The notes under the pieces: generated by a model
Told to the model about the DNA's origin: nothing
Seen by the model: only the letters and a program-made list of their open reading frames with translations
The model's database searches: none
Origin: Pseudosulfitobacter sp. DSM 107133
GTDB lineage: Bacteria; Pseudomonadota; Alphaproteobacteria; Rhodobacterales; Rhodobacteraceae
Assembly (NCBI RefSeq): GCF_022788695.1
Contig: NZ_CP085154.1
Span: 2,666,001 to 2,730,000 of the forward strand
Reading direction: 5' to 3'
DNA: 64,000 nt
Position numbers and translations under genes: made by a program
In this document: one piece after another, positions 26,731-35,125 of the stretch
How positions within the stretch are numbered: position 1 is the first letter of the stretch
Layout of the letters: every line of letters starts with the position of its first letter

Positions 26731-27627
26731 TCAGGCGGAGGCCATCAGGCCCTTTTCCCTGGCAAGATCGCGCATCCGCTTTTGCAGCTTTTCAAAGGCG
26801 CGCACCTCGATCTGGCGGATGCGTTCGCGGCTGACATCATACTGGCTGGACAGGTCTTCCAGCGTCACGGTCTGGTCGGACAGGCGGCGTTGCGTCAGGA
26901 TGTCCTTTTCGCGGTCATTCAGCACATCCAGCGCCTCGGCCAGCATTTCGCGCCGCACGGTCAGCTCGTCGCGTTCCTCGTAATCGGCGGCCTGGTCGGC
27001 GTCTTCGTCTTCCAGCCAGTCCTGCCATTGCATCGTGCCTTCGCCTTCGGAGCCGACGGTGGCGTTCAACGACGCATCCCCGCCCGACATCCGCCGGTTC
27101 ATGCTGACAACTTCGTCCTCGGTCACACCCAGATCGGTGGCGATCCGTTTGACGTTTTCAGGGCGCAAATCGCCCTCTTCCAGCGCGCCGATGCGGGCCT
27201 TGGCCTTGCGCAGGTTAAAGAACAGCTTCTTTTGCGCCGAGGTGGTCCCCAGTTTCACCAGACTCCACGAGCGCAGGATATATTCCTGGATCGAAGCGCG
27301 AATCCACCACATCGCATAGGTCGCCAGACGGAACCCGCGTTCGGGGTCGAACCGTTTGACCGCCTGCATCAGGCCCACGTTGGCTTCGGAAATCACCTCG
27401 GCCTGCGGCAGACCATAGCCGCGATAGCCCATGGCGATCTTGGCGGCCAGACGCAGGTGGCTGGTCACCATCTTGTGCGCGGCCTCTGTGTCCTGCTCTT
27501 CGACCCAGCGTTTGGCCAGCATGTATTCCTCTTCAGGCTCCAGCAAAGGGAACTTGCGGATTTCCTGCATATAGCGGTTCAGGCCGCCTTCCGGCGTCGG
27601 GGCCGGCAGATTTGCATAATTTGCCAT
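26731..27627 (-). CDS. rpoH: RNA polymerase heat-shock sigma factor RpoH
   Basis: A 298-residue sigma-32. Region 2 is intact (HLRLAAKIAMGYRGYGLPQA, then FDPERGFRLATYAMWWIRAS). The RpoH box QKKLFFNLRKAKARIG near residues 130-145 distinguishes it from RpoD and RpoS. Region 4 closes with EDLSSQYDVSRERIRQIEVR. It directs transcription of chaperone and protease genes. Many Rhodobacterales carry two rpoH genes; which paralogue this is cannot be told. The gene is monocistronic with a terminator. Confidence 0.95.
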   Translation of the reverse strand: MANYANLPAPTPEGGLNRYMQEIRKFPLLEPEEEYMLAKRWVEEQDTEAAHKMVTSHLRLAAKIAMGYRGYGLPQAEVISEANVGLMQAVKRFDPERGFRLATYAMWWIRASIQEYILRSWSLVKLGTTSAQKKLFFNLRKAKARIGALEEGDLRPENVKRIATDLGVTEDEVVSMNRRMSGGDASLNATVGSEGEGTMQWQDWLEDEDADQAADYEERDELTVRREMLAEALDVLNDREKDILTQRRLSDQTVTLEDLSSQYDVSRERIRQIEVRAFEKLQKRMRDLAREKGLMASA

Positions 27628-27870
27628 CTCTGTCCTCTCTGCCCCATGTTTAGGGGCTTAACATCGATATGGGGAGTCGCTGGGGCCATCGCAAGAGGCC
27701 ACTTCCCCGTTTTTCGCCGACCAGCATACACGAACCCAACGGCAATGTTAGCGTGTGTACAGTGCATTCACGCACACGTGTGCGGTCTGTTACAAACGCA
27801 TATGCACGCCGGTGTGAACATGACCTTAACGTGCGGGGCGCGGGTTTCCGTCGGTATTAATGATACGGTC

Positions 27871-28893
27871 TCAGGCCAGCGCGTCCAGCAGATCGGACAT
27901 ATCTGCGGGCATATCGGCCTCGAAGCGCATGTTTTCGCCGGTCACGGGGTGCACAAAGCCCAAAACCGCAGCATGCAACGCCTGCCGGTCAAAGCCGTTC
28001 AGCGCCGCCAGCGCCGTGTCGTTCAGCGCGCCCTTGGGCAGTTTGCGTTTGCCGCCGTAAACCGGATCGCCCACCAGCCCGTGACCGGCGTGGGCCATAT
28101 GGACGCGAATCTGGTGCGTGCGGCCGGTTTCCAGCCAGCATTCCATCAGCGCCAGCACCTCGGGCGCGCCGAACCGCTGGACCGTGCGCGCCCGTGTCAC
28201 CGCGTGGCGCCCGCCCTGAAACAACACCGCCTGCCGCTGGCGGTCGGTCTTGTGGCGGGCCAGTTGGGTGGTCAGTTTCAGGATATTGCCCGGCTCGAAA
28301 GAGGCACCGCGAATCCCGCGCAGGCGCGGGTCGTTGGCATCGGGCACACCGTAGACCAGCGCACGGTAATACCGCTCGACCGTGTGGGCGGCGAACTGGT
28401 CGGCCAGCCCGTGATGCGCGACGTCCGATTTGGCGACCACCAGCAGGCCGCTGGTTTCCTTGTCGATGCGGTGCACGATGCCGGGGCGTTTGACCCCGCC
28501 CACGCCCGACAGATTGTCACCGCAATGGTGCATCAGCGCGTTCACCAGCGTGCCCGACGGCGTGCCGGGGGCCGGATGCACCACCATGCCCGCAGGTTTG
28601 TTCACAACCACCAGATCGTCGTCCTCGTAGACCACGACCAGCGGGATGTCTTCAGCCCCGATATGGCTTTCGGTGGCAACGGCCACCGTGATGATCACAT
28701 CGGCCCCCTCTTCGACCTTTGCCTTGGGGTCGCGCACAACCGTGCCGTCCACCTGCACCGCGCCATCCTCGATCAATCGGCCCAGCCGCGTGCGCGACAG
28801 GGATGCATCCACTGGCACATCGCGCGCCAAGGCCCTATCAAGACGTGCAGGCGGCGCTTCGCCCACCCGAAACCGAACGAGTTGATCCGACAT
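27871..28893 (-). CDS. RluA/RluD family pseudouridine synthase
   Basis: A 340-residue RNA-modifying enzyme. Residues 15-75 form an S4 domain (RLDRALARDVP ... RLIEDGAVQVDG). The catalytic core has VNKPAGMVVHPAPG and the active Asp144 in GIVHRIDKETSGLLVVAKSD; later LETGRTHQIRVHMAHAGHGL and GDPVYGG are standard. The layout fits RluD, which modifies helix 69 of 23S rRNA, but RluC is not excluded. The ATG start codon overlaps, on the opposite strand, the ATG of the divergent small membrane protein (CATG at 28891-28894). Confidence 0.92.
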   Translation of the reverse strand: MSDQLVRFRVGEAPPARLDRALARDVPVDASLSRTRLGRLIEDGAVQVDGTVVRDPKAKVEEGADVIITVAVATESHIGAEDIPLVVVYEDDDLVVVNKPAGMVVHPAPGTPSGTLVNALMHHCGDNLSGVGGVKRPGIVHRIDKETSGLLVVAKSDVAHHGLADQFAAHTVERYYRALVYGVPDANDPRLRGIRGASFEPGNILKLTTQLARHKTDRQRQAVLFQGGRHAVTRARTVQRFGAPEVLALMECWLETGRTHQIRVHMAHAGHGLVGDPVYGGKRKLPKGALNDTALAALNGFDRQALHAAVLGFVHPVTGENMRFEADMPADMSDLLDALA

Positions 28894-29194
28894 GTCCAAT
28901 CCTCACGACGCGCCCGATGTCCCCGAACCGCCTTATCTCAAAACCCTGCGCCGTCTGGTGACGCTTCTCACTGCCACGATGATCGCAGGCATGGCCGCGA
29001 TCTTTGTGCTGATGGCAATACGCCTCAATAGCCCGTCAGCGCCGCCGCTGCCAGAGCGCATCACCCTGCCCGACGGCACAACCCCCACGGCCTTTGCCCA
29101 GACCCCCCAGTATATCGCCATCACGACACCGACACAGGTGCTGATCTACAGCCCCGACGGCACAGAGCTGAGACGAACCATCACGCTCGACTGA
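28892..29194 (+). CDS. small membrane protein (DUF6476-like)
   Basis: A 100-residue protein. Residues 18-45 form one membrane helix (LRRLVTLLTATMIAGMAAIF). The C-terminal half is periplasmic-like, with LPERITLPDGTTPTAFAQTP and IYSPDGTELRRTITLD, the pattern of a short family conserved in Rhodobacterales and labelled DUF6476. Function unknown. Its start codon overlaps the start codon of the divergent pseudouridine synthase, so neither gene has a separate 5' leader beyond the other's coding sequence. Confidence 0.78.
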   Translation: MSNPHDAPDVPEPPYLKTLRRLVTLLTATMIAGMAAIFVLMAIRLNSPSAPPLPERITLPDGTTPTAFAQTPQYIAITTPTQVLIYSPDGTELRRTITLD

Positions 29195-29238
29195 TTTCTT
29201 TTGGCCAAAAATATCCTGGGGTCCGGGGCAAAGCCCCG
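29195..29238 (+). repeat. dispersed hairpin element, variant copy
   Basis: Begins directly after the stop codon with TTTCTTTTGGCCAAAAATAT (including the palindrome TTTTGGCCAAAA at 29199-29210), then a GGGG segment and the hairpin CGGGGC / GCCCCG (29224-29229 / 29233-29238). It aligns with the element at 34747. Confidence 0.6.
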
Positions 29239-29295
29239 AAAAAAGCCGATGGTCAAAGCCCCGAATTGTGCTCGGTCAGCAAGAGTTGGGAAGGA

Positions 29296-29372
29296 TGGTA
29301 CCACCTCCTGGTCTCGAACCAGGGACCTCTTGATCCACAATCAAGCGCTCTAACCAACTGAGCTAAGGCGGC
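29296..29372 (-). tRNA. tRNA-His (GTG)
   Basis: 77 bases including an encoded CCA. The cloverleaf is complete: acceptor GCCGCCT / AGGTGGT (with a G1-U72 and one internal G-U pair), D arm GCTCAGTTGGTTAGAGC, anticodon stem CTTGA / TCAAG with loop TTGTGGA (anticodon GTG), T arm CCTGG-TTCGAGA-CCAGG. The discriminator is A73 and the base before position 1 is T, so no G-1 is encoded. That is the known alphaproteobacterial form of tRNA-His. Confidence 0.96.
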
Positions 29373-29417
29373 ACTGCGCGGTGATGTAACCAAGACGTCG
29401 GGGTTTGGCAAGGCCGT

Positions 29418-29903
29418 TCAAAAGCGAATTTTCCATTCCTGTTCGACCAGATCCTGCCCGAAAGCGCGCACCGGCTTGCAGTGGACCAGTTGCCAGCCAT
29501 TGCGACGGTACAATGCACAGGCCGCTTTGTGGCTTTCGTGGGTCCACAAGGCCATGCCAGTATAGCCTTTGTCGCGCGCAAAATCCATGCAGGTCTGTAA
29601 CAGCCGAAAGCCCACCCCGCTGCCGCGCGCGGCTTGGGTTACCAGAAACATCCGCAGCTTCGCGGTCTCGTCATTCAGGGCCATACAAAAGATGCACCCC
29701 GCCGGCGCGCCCCTGTCGTCCATCGCGATCCACCCCGCCGCACGCGCCGGATCATGGCCCGCGTCGAAATCGCGCAGAATCGATGCGACCAGCACGCCAA
29801 AGCTGTCGTCAAAGCCGTCCACGTCGCGGTAATGCCGGGCGTGGGCGGTGTGGACCCACGCGGCATCATCCGGCGTATAGGCACGGATCTGAAAGTCTGT
29901 CAT
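29418..29903 (-). CDS. GNAT family N-acetyltransferase
   Basis: A 161-residue GNAT protein. The acetyl-CoA binding segment is KLRMFLVTQAARGSGVGFRL near residues 95-114, preceded by AAGWIAMDDRGAPAGCIFCM and followed by GMALWTHESHKAACALYRRN, the usual strand-helix layout with GWQLV. The ATG at 29903 gives a family-like start (MTDFQIRAYTPDD). The substrate is unknown. It is the first gene upstream of tRNA-His on the same strand. Confidence 0.88.
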   Translation of the reverse strand: MTDFQIRAYTPDDAAWVHTAHARHYRDVDGFDDSFGVLVASILRDFDAGHDPARAAGWIAMDDRGAPAGCIFCMALNDETAKLRMFLVTQAARGSGVGFRLLQTCMDFARDKGYTGMALWTHESHKAACALYRRNGWQLVHCKPVRAFGQDLVEQEWKIRF

Positions 29904-29983
29904 GCTGCGACAGTGCCCTCGCCACGCTTGCCAATCAAGCCTGTCTTCGCTAGCACACTCGCCTGACACAGCCGGAGGCCATC

Positions 29984-30172
29984 ATGGGCATCAACAGCGA
30001 ACGCGACATCGAAGCCAATCTGCAAATCGGCCCGACAGACAAGGGCATGGTCCGTCTGTTTGTTGAAGGTGGTGGCGCCGAGATTCCCATGGACTTTGAA
30101 CCCGACGAAGCCCGCGAGATTGCCGAAGAGCTGCTGGCTGCTGCCAAGGCCGCCGAGTCGATCAGACGCTGA
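29984..30172 (+). CDS. small conserved protein (DUF6324-like)
   Basis: A 62-residue acidic protein: MGINSERDIEANLQIGPTDK, then a short beta segment (MVRLFVEGGGAEIPMDF) and an Ala/Glu-rich C-terminal helix (DEAREIAEELLAAAKAAESI). It resembles small Rhodobacterales proteins placed in DUF6324. It has a GGAGG site six bases before the ATG. Function unknown; it is convergent with the monooxygenase gene. Confidence 0.75.
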   Translation: MGINSERDIEANLQIGPTDKGMVRLFVEGGGAEIPMDFEPDEAREIAEELLAAAKAAESIRR

Positions 30173-30186
30173 TTGCGGGTGGGCCA

Positions 30187-32025
30187 TCAGGCCCGCGCAA
30201 CAAAGACCCCGTCAAAGAACGCAGAAATCGCATCTGTGTCGCCTATCGGCAGCACATCCGCGACGTATTGGTCAGGGCGCACGATCACCGCGCAGCCCGT
30301 TTCACGGATGACGCCGCGCATGTCGAAAATGTCATGGGCGGGATCGGCGCAGAACACCTTTTCATAATCGATCAGCCCATAGCGCCCCTTCGCGGGGCGC
30401 AGAATGGGCGGCATGTGCATCAGATCCAGATCGCGGTGACCTTGTTGCATCACCGCCCGCAGGTCCAGCACCGCATCCATATCGCCCGCGCCCCAGGACC
30501 GCGCAGCCTCCTGCACCCATGCGCAAAGCCCGTGCAGCGCCCCGCCCGCGGCCCCTGTGTCATTCGCATCTGCAAAGGCAAACAGCCGCCAGCGTCCGTC
30601 CGCCTGTATCACATGGCCCAGCTCCATGGGCCGTGCATCGCCCAGCCGCACCACAGGCGCGGAATGAAAGCGCTGCCCGACAGGCAGGCCCGCAGCCAGC
30701 GCCTGATGCGCCCCCGCGCCGCAGATCATCGAAGGGCGATACTGCACGCCCATGCCTGCGGTGAACCGCCCCGCCTTGACAAAAATCTCTTGCAGCATCG
30801 ACGCCTGCGCCGCATTGCCCGCCTGTGGCGGGGCCGAAAAGATGCGGGCAAAGTCGCGGTCGAAGTCGATCAGGTCCTGCGCCACCTGCTGACGTTCGTC
30901 CGAATAGGTGCGCAACAGGCGGGCGTCGCTTTGCCCGCGGAGCACCGCCGCCAGCTTCCAGCCCAGATTGAACGTGTCGCCCATGGACACGTTCATGCCC
31001 TGCCCCGCCTTGGGGCTGTGGGTGTGGCAGGCGTCTCCGGCGATGAAGATGTGGCCGCTGTCATCCTCGAACCGGTCACACAGACGCTGCCCGATGTCAT
31101 AGACCGACCACCACGCCACGTCTTTCACCTCCAGCGTATAGGGATGCAAAATCCGCCCTGCTGCTGCGCTCAACTGTTCGACGGTGATGTTGCGCCCCGC
31201 GGCCCGCTCGTCCGCGCCCAGCTTGTCCAGCTCGATATACATGCGCACCATGTAGCCGCCTTCGCGGGGGATGATCAGCACACTGCCCGCATCCGCCGAC
31301 TGGATCACCGATTTCAACCGCACGTCGGGGAAATCGGTCACTGCAAGCACATCCATCACGCCCCAGGCCTGATTGGCGGCCGCGCCCTCCAGCGTGCGCC
31401 CGATCTGGCGGCGCACGGTGCTGCGCGCGCCGTCGCAGCCCACGACATAGCGGGCCTGCACCACCTCGGGGCCGTTCGGGCCCTGAAAGCGGGCCGTGAC
31501 CGGGTGCGTGCCATCGCCCGTTGTCAGGCTGTCCAGCGTCCGTGCGTAATGCGGCTGCAAGCGCCGCGCGCCGTTGGCCATGCAGCGCAGGTAGAAATCG
31601 TGCACCCGCGCCTGATTGAGAATCACATGCGGGAATTCCGACAGGCCCGGTTCGACATCCTCGATCTTTTGCGTGCGGGTGATATGGGCGGGCTGGTCGG
31701 GATCGGGTTTCCAGAAGGTTGTCTCATTGACCCAATAGCCCTCGCGCAGCACGTCCTCGGCAAAGCCGAAGGTGTTGAACATCTCGATGCTGCGGCAGGA
31801 AATTCCGTCCGCCTGCCCGACCTGCAACGGCCCCTCCTTTTGATCGGCAATCGCCACCGAAATATCGGGAAACTGCGTCATCTGCGCGGCAAGTGTCAGC
31901 CCCGCAGGGCCACAGCCGACGATCAGCACATCGACCTGCGCAGGCATCTGCGCGGGATCGTGGGTGGCGATGACCTTGGCCACATGCGGATCACCGCTGG
32001 TATAGCCGTTCAGATGATATTGCAT
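30187..32025 (-). CDS. FAD-dependent aromatic monooxygenase (phenol 2-monooxygenase type)
   Basis: A 612-residue class A flavin hydroxylase. The FAD site is VDVLIVGCGPAGLTLAAQM near residues 31-49; the D-G motif is YVVGCDGARSTVRRQIGRTL and the second FAD motif is HIFIAGDACHTHSPKAGQGM. The C-terminal thioredoxin-like domain (about 450-612) ends in PDQYVADVLP, as in phenol 2-monooxygenase and 2,4-dichlorophenol hydroxylase relatives. It likely hydroxylates a phenolic ring using NAD(P)H. No ring-cleavage genes are adjacent, so the true substrate is open. Confidence 0.9.
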   Translation of the reverse strand: MQYHLNGYTSGDPHVAKVIATHDPAQMPAQVDVLIVGCGPAGLTLAAQMTQFPDISVAIADQKEGPLQVGQADGISCRSIEMFNTFGFAEDVLREGYWVNETTFWKPDPDQPAHITRTQKIEDVEPGLSEFPHVILNQARVHDFYLRCMANGARRLQPHYARTLDSLTTGDGTHPVTARFQGPNGPEVVQARYVVGCDGARSTVRRQIGRTLEGAAANQAWGVMDVLAVTDFPDVRLKSVIQSADAGSVLIIPREGGYMVRMYIELDKLGADERAAGRNITVEQLSAAAGRILHPYTLEVKDVAWWSVYDIGQRLCDRFEDDSGHIFIAGDACHTHSPKAGQGMNVSMGDTFNLGWKLAAVLRGQSDARLLRTYSDERQQVAQDLIDFDRDFARIFSAPPQAGNAAQASMLQEIFVKAGRFTAGMGVQYRPSMICGAGAHQALAAGLPVGQRFHSAPVVRLGDARPMELGHVIQADGRWRLFAFADANDTGAAGGALHGLCAWVQEAARSWGAGDMDAVLDLRAVMQQGHRDLDLMHMPPILRPAKGRYGLIDYEKVFCADPAHDIFDMRGVIRETGCAVIVRPDQYVADVLPIGDTDAISAFFDGVFVARA

Positions 32026-32129
32026 TGTATGGCCTCCCGTGTTCCCCCGTGGACCACGCTAAAGCCTTTGAAGCGGGATCAGCCAGCGCAATCACATTTG
32101 TATGCACTGGACTGCACCAGATTATAGGG

Positions 32130-32591
32130 TCACCCGAATCCCGCAAAGGCAGCCGGATCGCGCAGGGCCTGCAACCGTCGCGCAGCGTGGGTGGCGAATT
32201 TCTGCACCATCACCTTGCGGCGCGCGGCGGGCAGCTTGTCCTTGGGCGCCATGCGGATCACCTCGGCGTCATAGGCATCCGCGATGATCAGGCCGGTGCC
32301 CTCGGGCAGCAGGTCGGTGGGGAAATCCGCATCCACCGCCCAGAAGAAGCGGTCGCACCATTCAAGGTAGCCCTGCCATTTGCTGTCGGTCATATAGTCG
32401 GCGCGGCTGGATTTGCATTCGACCACCCAGATCTCGCCCTTGGGGCCCAGTGCCATCACATCGACCCGCAGGCCGCGCGTGGGCACCAGTTCCTCGACCG
32501 TGACCATGCCCAGCGCCGCCAGATGCCGCGCCACGCCGCGCGCCAGCAGTTGCCCCGGTGCAAGGGCGGTGATGTCAGAGACCAGACTCAT
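32130..32591 (-). CDS. mmcB: MmcB family DNA repair protein
   Basis: A 153-residue protein of the MmcB family (a restriction-endonuclease-like fold), known in Caulobacter as an SOS-linked factor needed for mitomycin C resistance. Visible are GLRVDVMALGPKGEIWVVEC and KSSRADYMTDSKWQGYLEWC, which gives the D-x(n)-E-x-K nuclease signature, then FWAVDADFPTDLLPEGTGLI. The start is at 32591 (MSLVSD). A GTTC-N7-GTTC box lies 14 bases upstream of the start codon, so LexA control is very likely. Confidence 0.92.
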   Translation of the reverse strand: MSLVSDITALAPGQLLARGVARHLAALGMVTVEELVPTRGLRVDVMALGPKGEIWVVECKSSRADYMTDSKWQGYLEWCDRFFWAVDADFPTDLLPEGTGLIIADAYDAEVIRMAPKDKLPAARRKVMVQKFATHAARRLQALRDPAAFAGFG

Positions 32592-32604
32592 GGGGCAAAA
32601 ATAT

Positions 32605-32619
32605 GAACAATCCGTGAAC
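32605..32619 (-). promoter_or_regulatory. LexA (SOS) box of mmcB
   Basis: Read on the minus strand: GTTC-ACGGATT-GTTC, an exact match to the alphaproteobacterial LexA consensus GTTC-N7-GTTC. It sits 14 bases before the mmcB start codon, at the position of the promoter or early transcript. The target gene is a DNA-repair gene, which supports the call. Confidence 0.85.
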
Positions 32620-32706
32620 ATTTGCAAGCCCCGTGCCGAAAACCTTGGAAGGTTGCGCGGGCGCATCTATGTTAAGGTCCGACACAAGCACGCCGGAAAG
32701 GCCCGC

Positions 32707-34002
32707 ATGACATCTGATCGCCCCCTGACCGACGCCCAGGCGCGCGGCGTCCGACACGCCCGCGAACTGGAAACCCACCTGACATGGCTCGACACGTTTT
32801 CCGGCACCGCGCTTGGCGTGCTGTCGGTGGCCTCGGGGATTTATACCTACCTTGGTGTGTCCTCATTGCTGGATGACACGGGGGCGATGTCGGTGTTTGC
32901 GGCGATTGCCTATTCGGTGGCGGTATCCGTCGGCATCTTCGTGTTCTGGTCCTATATGATGCGCCTGTTTCCGGCGGTGCGCACCGCGCAGGCGCGCATC
33001 GGGTTGCTGGGCGCTATGGCCTTGGGATCGCTGGCCATTGTGGCGATGTCGTCGTGGCTGAACGCCGCCGCACTGGCCGGATCGGCAGCGGTGGAACAAC
33101 ATCTGGCAACCACGGTGCAGGAATACCAAACCGCGCTGGAAGAAACCCACGAGATCGCCCTGAGCGCGCAGGGGCTGGAACGCGATGTCGCCCGCGTGCG
33201 CCAGTCGTTCGAAGACCTGTCGGAACAGGAAGCCGCCGGCGCGCTGTCGGGGCTGGCCGGTCGCGGCGCGGTGTTTCGCGTCCTGCGCCAGAAATCTGCG
33301 GAACTGGCGGGGCTTGAGGCGCAGATTGCCACCCAGACACCATTGGTCAGCGCCGCCTTTGCCGAGGGCAATGCCATCCTCAGCCGGATGCGCGCCCTGA
33401 CAGTCGAAGCAGGTCCCGTCGAGGCCCGCTCGGTCGAATTTTCCGAAGCCACGGTGCGTCTGGCCGGTCTGATCGCGCAATTGCGCCAGCTGTCTGTTGC
33501 GCCATTGGTCGAACGCGCCGCCCAGGATCTTGCCGCCTCGGTCGTGCTGCCCGACCTTGATGGCAGCACCAGCCAGATCCGCACCGATCAGGCCTCGACC
33601 ATCACCAGCGTGCTGGATGTGCTGGCCCAGCGCGCGGCGACCCTGCAACGTGCCGCCGCTGCGGTTATTGCGCAAACTCCGCCGCCCGATGTGACCTATA
33701 CACCGATTTCCTCGGCGGATGCTGTGATCCTGTATGCACGCAACTTTGTGCCATCATGGGCCGGTGCCATCGCCATCGACCTGCTGCCCGCCGTTCTGGT
33801 GTTCATTCTGGCCATCACCCAATCTGCGATCCGGCAGGGGCGCGAAGGCACCGCTGTGGACGACACCATGACACTGGCCGAACTGCGCGCCGCCCTTGGC
33901 GCGATCCGCGACGTCGAACTGGCGATGAACGCCATGCCGGAGACCGAGAGCCGGGACCCACCCGACGCCACCCTGCGCGCCCTGCCAGAGCGCGCCAAAT
34001 GA
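32707..34002 (+). CDS. multi-pass membrane protein with a long central coiled-coil region
   Basis: A 431-residue protein I cannot place in a named family. Membrane helices are predicted at about 33-53, 61-83, 98-123 and 347-372. Between the third and fourth lies a 220-residue helical, coiled-coil-like stretch rich in Ala, Glu and Gln (VQEYQTALEETHEIALSAQG, VRQSFEDLSEQEAAG), probably outside the cytoplasm. The C-terminal tail is cytoplasmic. Start ATG 32707 has GGAAAGG upstream. It overlaps the ClpP-like gene by ATGA, so the two are co-translated and may form a complex. Divergent from mmcB. Confidence 0.72.
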   Translation: MTSDRPLTDAQARGVRHARELETHLTWLDTFSGTALGVLSVASGIYTYLGVSSLLDDTGAMSVFAAIAYSVAVSVGIFVFWSYMMRLFPAVRTAQARIGLLGAMALGSLAIVAMSSWLNAAALAGSAAVEQHLATTVQEYQTALEETHEIALSAQGLERDVARVRQSFEDLSEQEAAGALSGLAGRGAVFRVLRQKSAELAGLEAQIATQTPLVSAAFAEGNAILSRMRALTVEAGPVEARSVEFSEATVRLAGLIAQLRQLSVAPLVERAAQDLAASVVLPDLDGSTSQIRTDQASTITSVLDVLAQRAATLQRAAAAVIAQTPPPDVTYTPISSADAVILYARNFVPSWAGAIAIDLLPAVLVFILAITQSAIRQGREGTAVDDTMTLAELRAALGAIRDVELAMNAMPETESRDPPDATLRALPERAK

Positions 34003-34745
34003 CAACGCCCGCGCCTTCGGGCTGGCCTTCGGTCAGCCGCATCCTTGCGGGGGTTCTGGTGTTCCAGTTGGGGTTGGGCCTGTTGCTGGTGATTGGCGAC
34101 ATGGCGGGCGCCGGCCTGTCGCTGCCGTCCTTCGGCCCGCACCAGCCGCAGCTGACCGAACCCGTGGCCCCTGGCGACCAGCGCCGCACCTATGACCCCG
34201 ACCGCCCGCGCCCCTCGGGGCCGAGCAATCCGCTGCCGGGGCGCCTGACACTGACGCAGATGGACGGCACCACCTACCGGCTGGAAGGCACCATTGCCGC
34301 CAACGATGCGGCCCGCATCTCGGACCAGATCGCGAAAGCCGACCCCGCCCCCGAACGGCTTGTCCTGCAATCCCCCGGCGGCTCGGTCGCCGACGCTCTG
34401 GAGCTGGGCCGCTTTATCCGCGCGCGCGGCATCGCCACCGAAATGCGCAGCGATGAGGTCTGCTATTCCGCCTGCCCCTACCTGCTCGCCGCCGGCATCC
34501 CCCGCACCATCGCGGATACCGCGAGCGTTGGCGTCCACCAGCATTATTTCGGGCAAAGCACGATCCTGCCCGCCGCCTTTGCCGTCGAAGACATCCAGCG
34601 CGGCCAGGGCGAGGTCATGATGTACCTCAACGACATGGGCATCGACCCGCTGGTAATGCAGCACGCGCTGACCACGCCGCCCGATGAAATCTATGTCCTG
34701 CTGCCCGAGGAGCTGGAACGCTATCACTTCATCGCGGACGAATAG
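33999..34745 (+). CDS. membrane-anchored ClpP/SppA-like serine protease family protein
   Basis: A 248-residue protein. Residues 14-33 form a membrane anchor; a Pro-rich linker follows to about residue 80. The rest has the ClpP/crotonase fold: LVLQSPGGSVADALELGRFI, with the S-P-G-G-S oxyanion motif, then VCYSACPYLLAAGIPRTIAD with the likely nucleophile Ser157, and VGVHQHYFGQ with His180. This is the pattern of the COG3904-type periplasmic proteins. It is coupled to the coiled-coil membrane protein. Proteolytic activity is likely but unproven. A dispersed hairpin element starts one base after its stop codon. Confidence 0.82.
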   Translation: MTTPAPSGWPSVSRILAGVLVFQLGLGLLLVIGDMAGAGLSLPSFGPHQPQLTEPVAPGDQRRTYDPDRPRPSGPSNPLPGRLTLTQMDGTTYRLEGTIAANDAARISDQIAKADPAPERLVLQSPGGSVADALELGRFIRARGIATEMRSDEVCYSACPYLLAAGIPRTIADTASVGVHQHYFGQSTILPAAFAVEDIQRGQGEVMMYLNDMGIDPLVMQHALTTPPDEIYVLLPEELERYHFIADE

Positions 34746-34746
34746 G

Positions 34747-34800
34747 CTTCATCTTGCCCAATAAACTCCGGGGGAGGCCAAAGGCCGGGGGCAGAGCCCC
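34747..34800 (+). repeat. dispersed hairpin element (CTTCATCTTGCC family)
   Basis: Starts one base after the preceding stop codon: CTTCATCTTGCCCAATAAAC, then TCCGGGGGAGGCC, then GGCC and GGGGGCAGAGCCCC, which form nested hairpins. The element at 55900 shares its first 20 bases with one change and keeps the same GC structure. It probably acts as a 3' end structure, but it lacks a T tract. Confidence 0.75.
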
Positions 34801-35125
34801 AAATACGACTCGCGGCGCCCCCAATCCCCCTTGCCAAGTGCCCGCACGCACCCTACCTAGATCAGTGGCGGGTTCTGCCCTTCTCGATACGGTTACGTTC
34901 CAGTGGCCTTAAGCAATTCCGAGGGAGCTGGCTCTGTTTGGACCCTGGTCCACTTACCTGGTGCCCACCTGTACATACAGGTCCTCGGGAACAAAGAACC
35001 AACGGTTGCGGTGGTTCCCGCCACTTTCCGCAAATCTGCACAGCAACGGCGCATAAACGCCGATTGCAACGCACCTCCGCACGATTAGATTGTTGTTCAA
35101 CAGCAGCATTCAAAGGAGATATTCC
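34801..35125. other. upstream region of the pirin gene
   Basis: 325 bases. It contains the imperfect palindrome TGGACC-CT-GGTCC near 34939-34951 and a ribosome site AAAGGAG before 35126. A minus-strand frame has some protein-like character but no start with a ribosome site; I do not call it a gene. Confidence 0.45.

Noticed and set aside
30268..32127. 619-codon plus-strand frame opposite the monooxygenase
   Set aside because: Antisense shadow; no domain, wrong composition.
34939..34951. TGGACCCTGGTCC as a further AGGGTC palindrome
   Set aside because: The arms are GGACC/GGTCC, not AGGGTC/GACCCT, so it belongs to a different motif.
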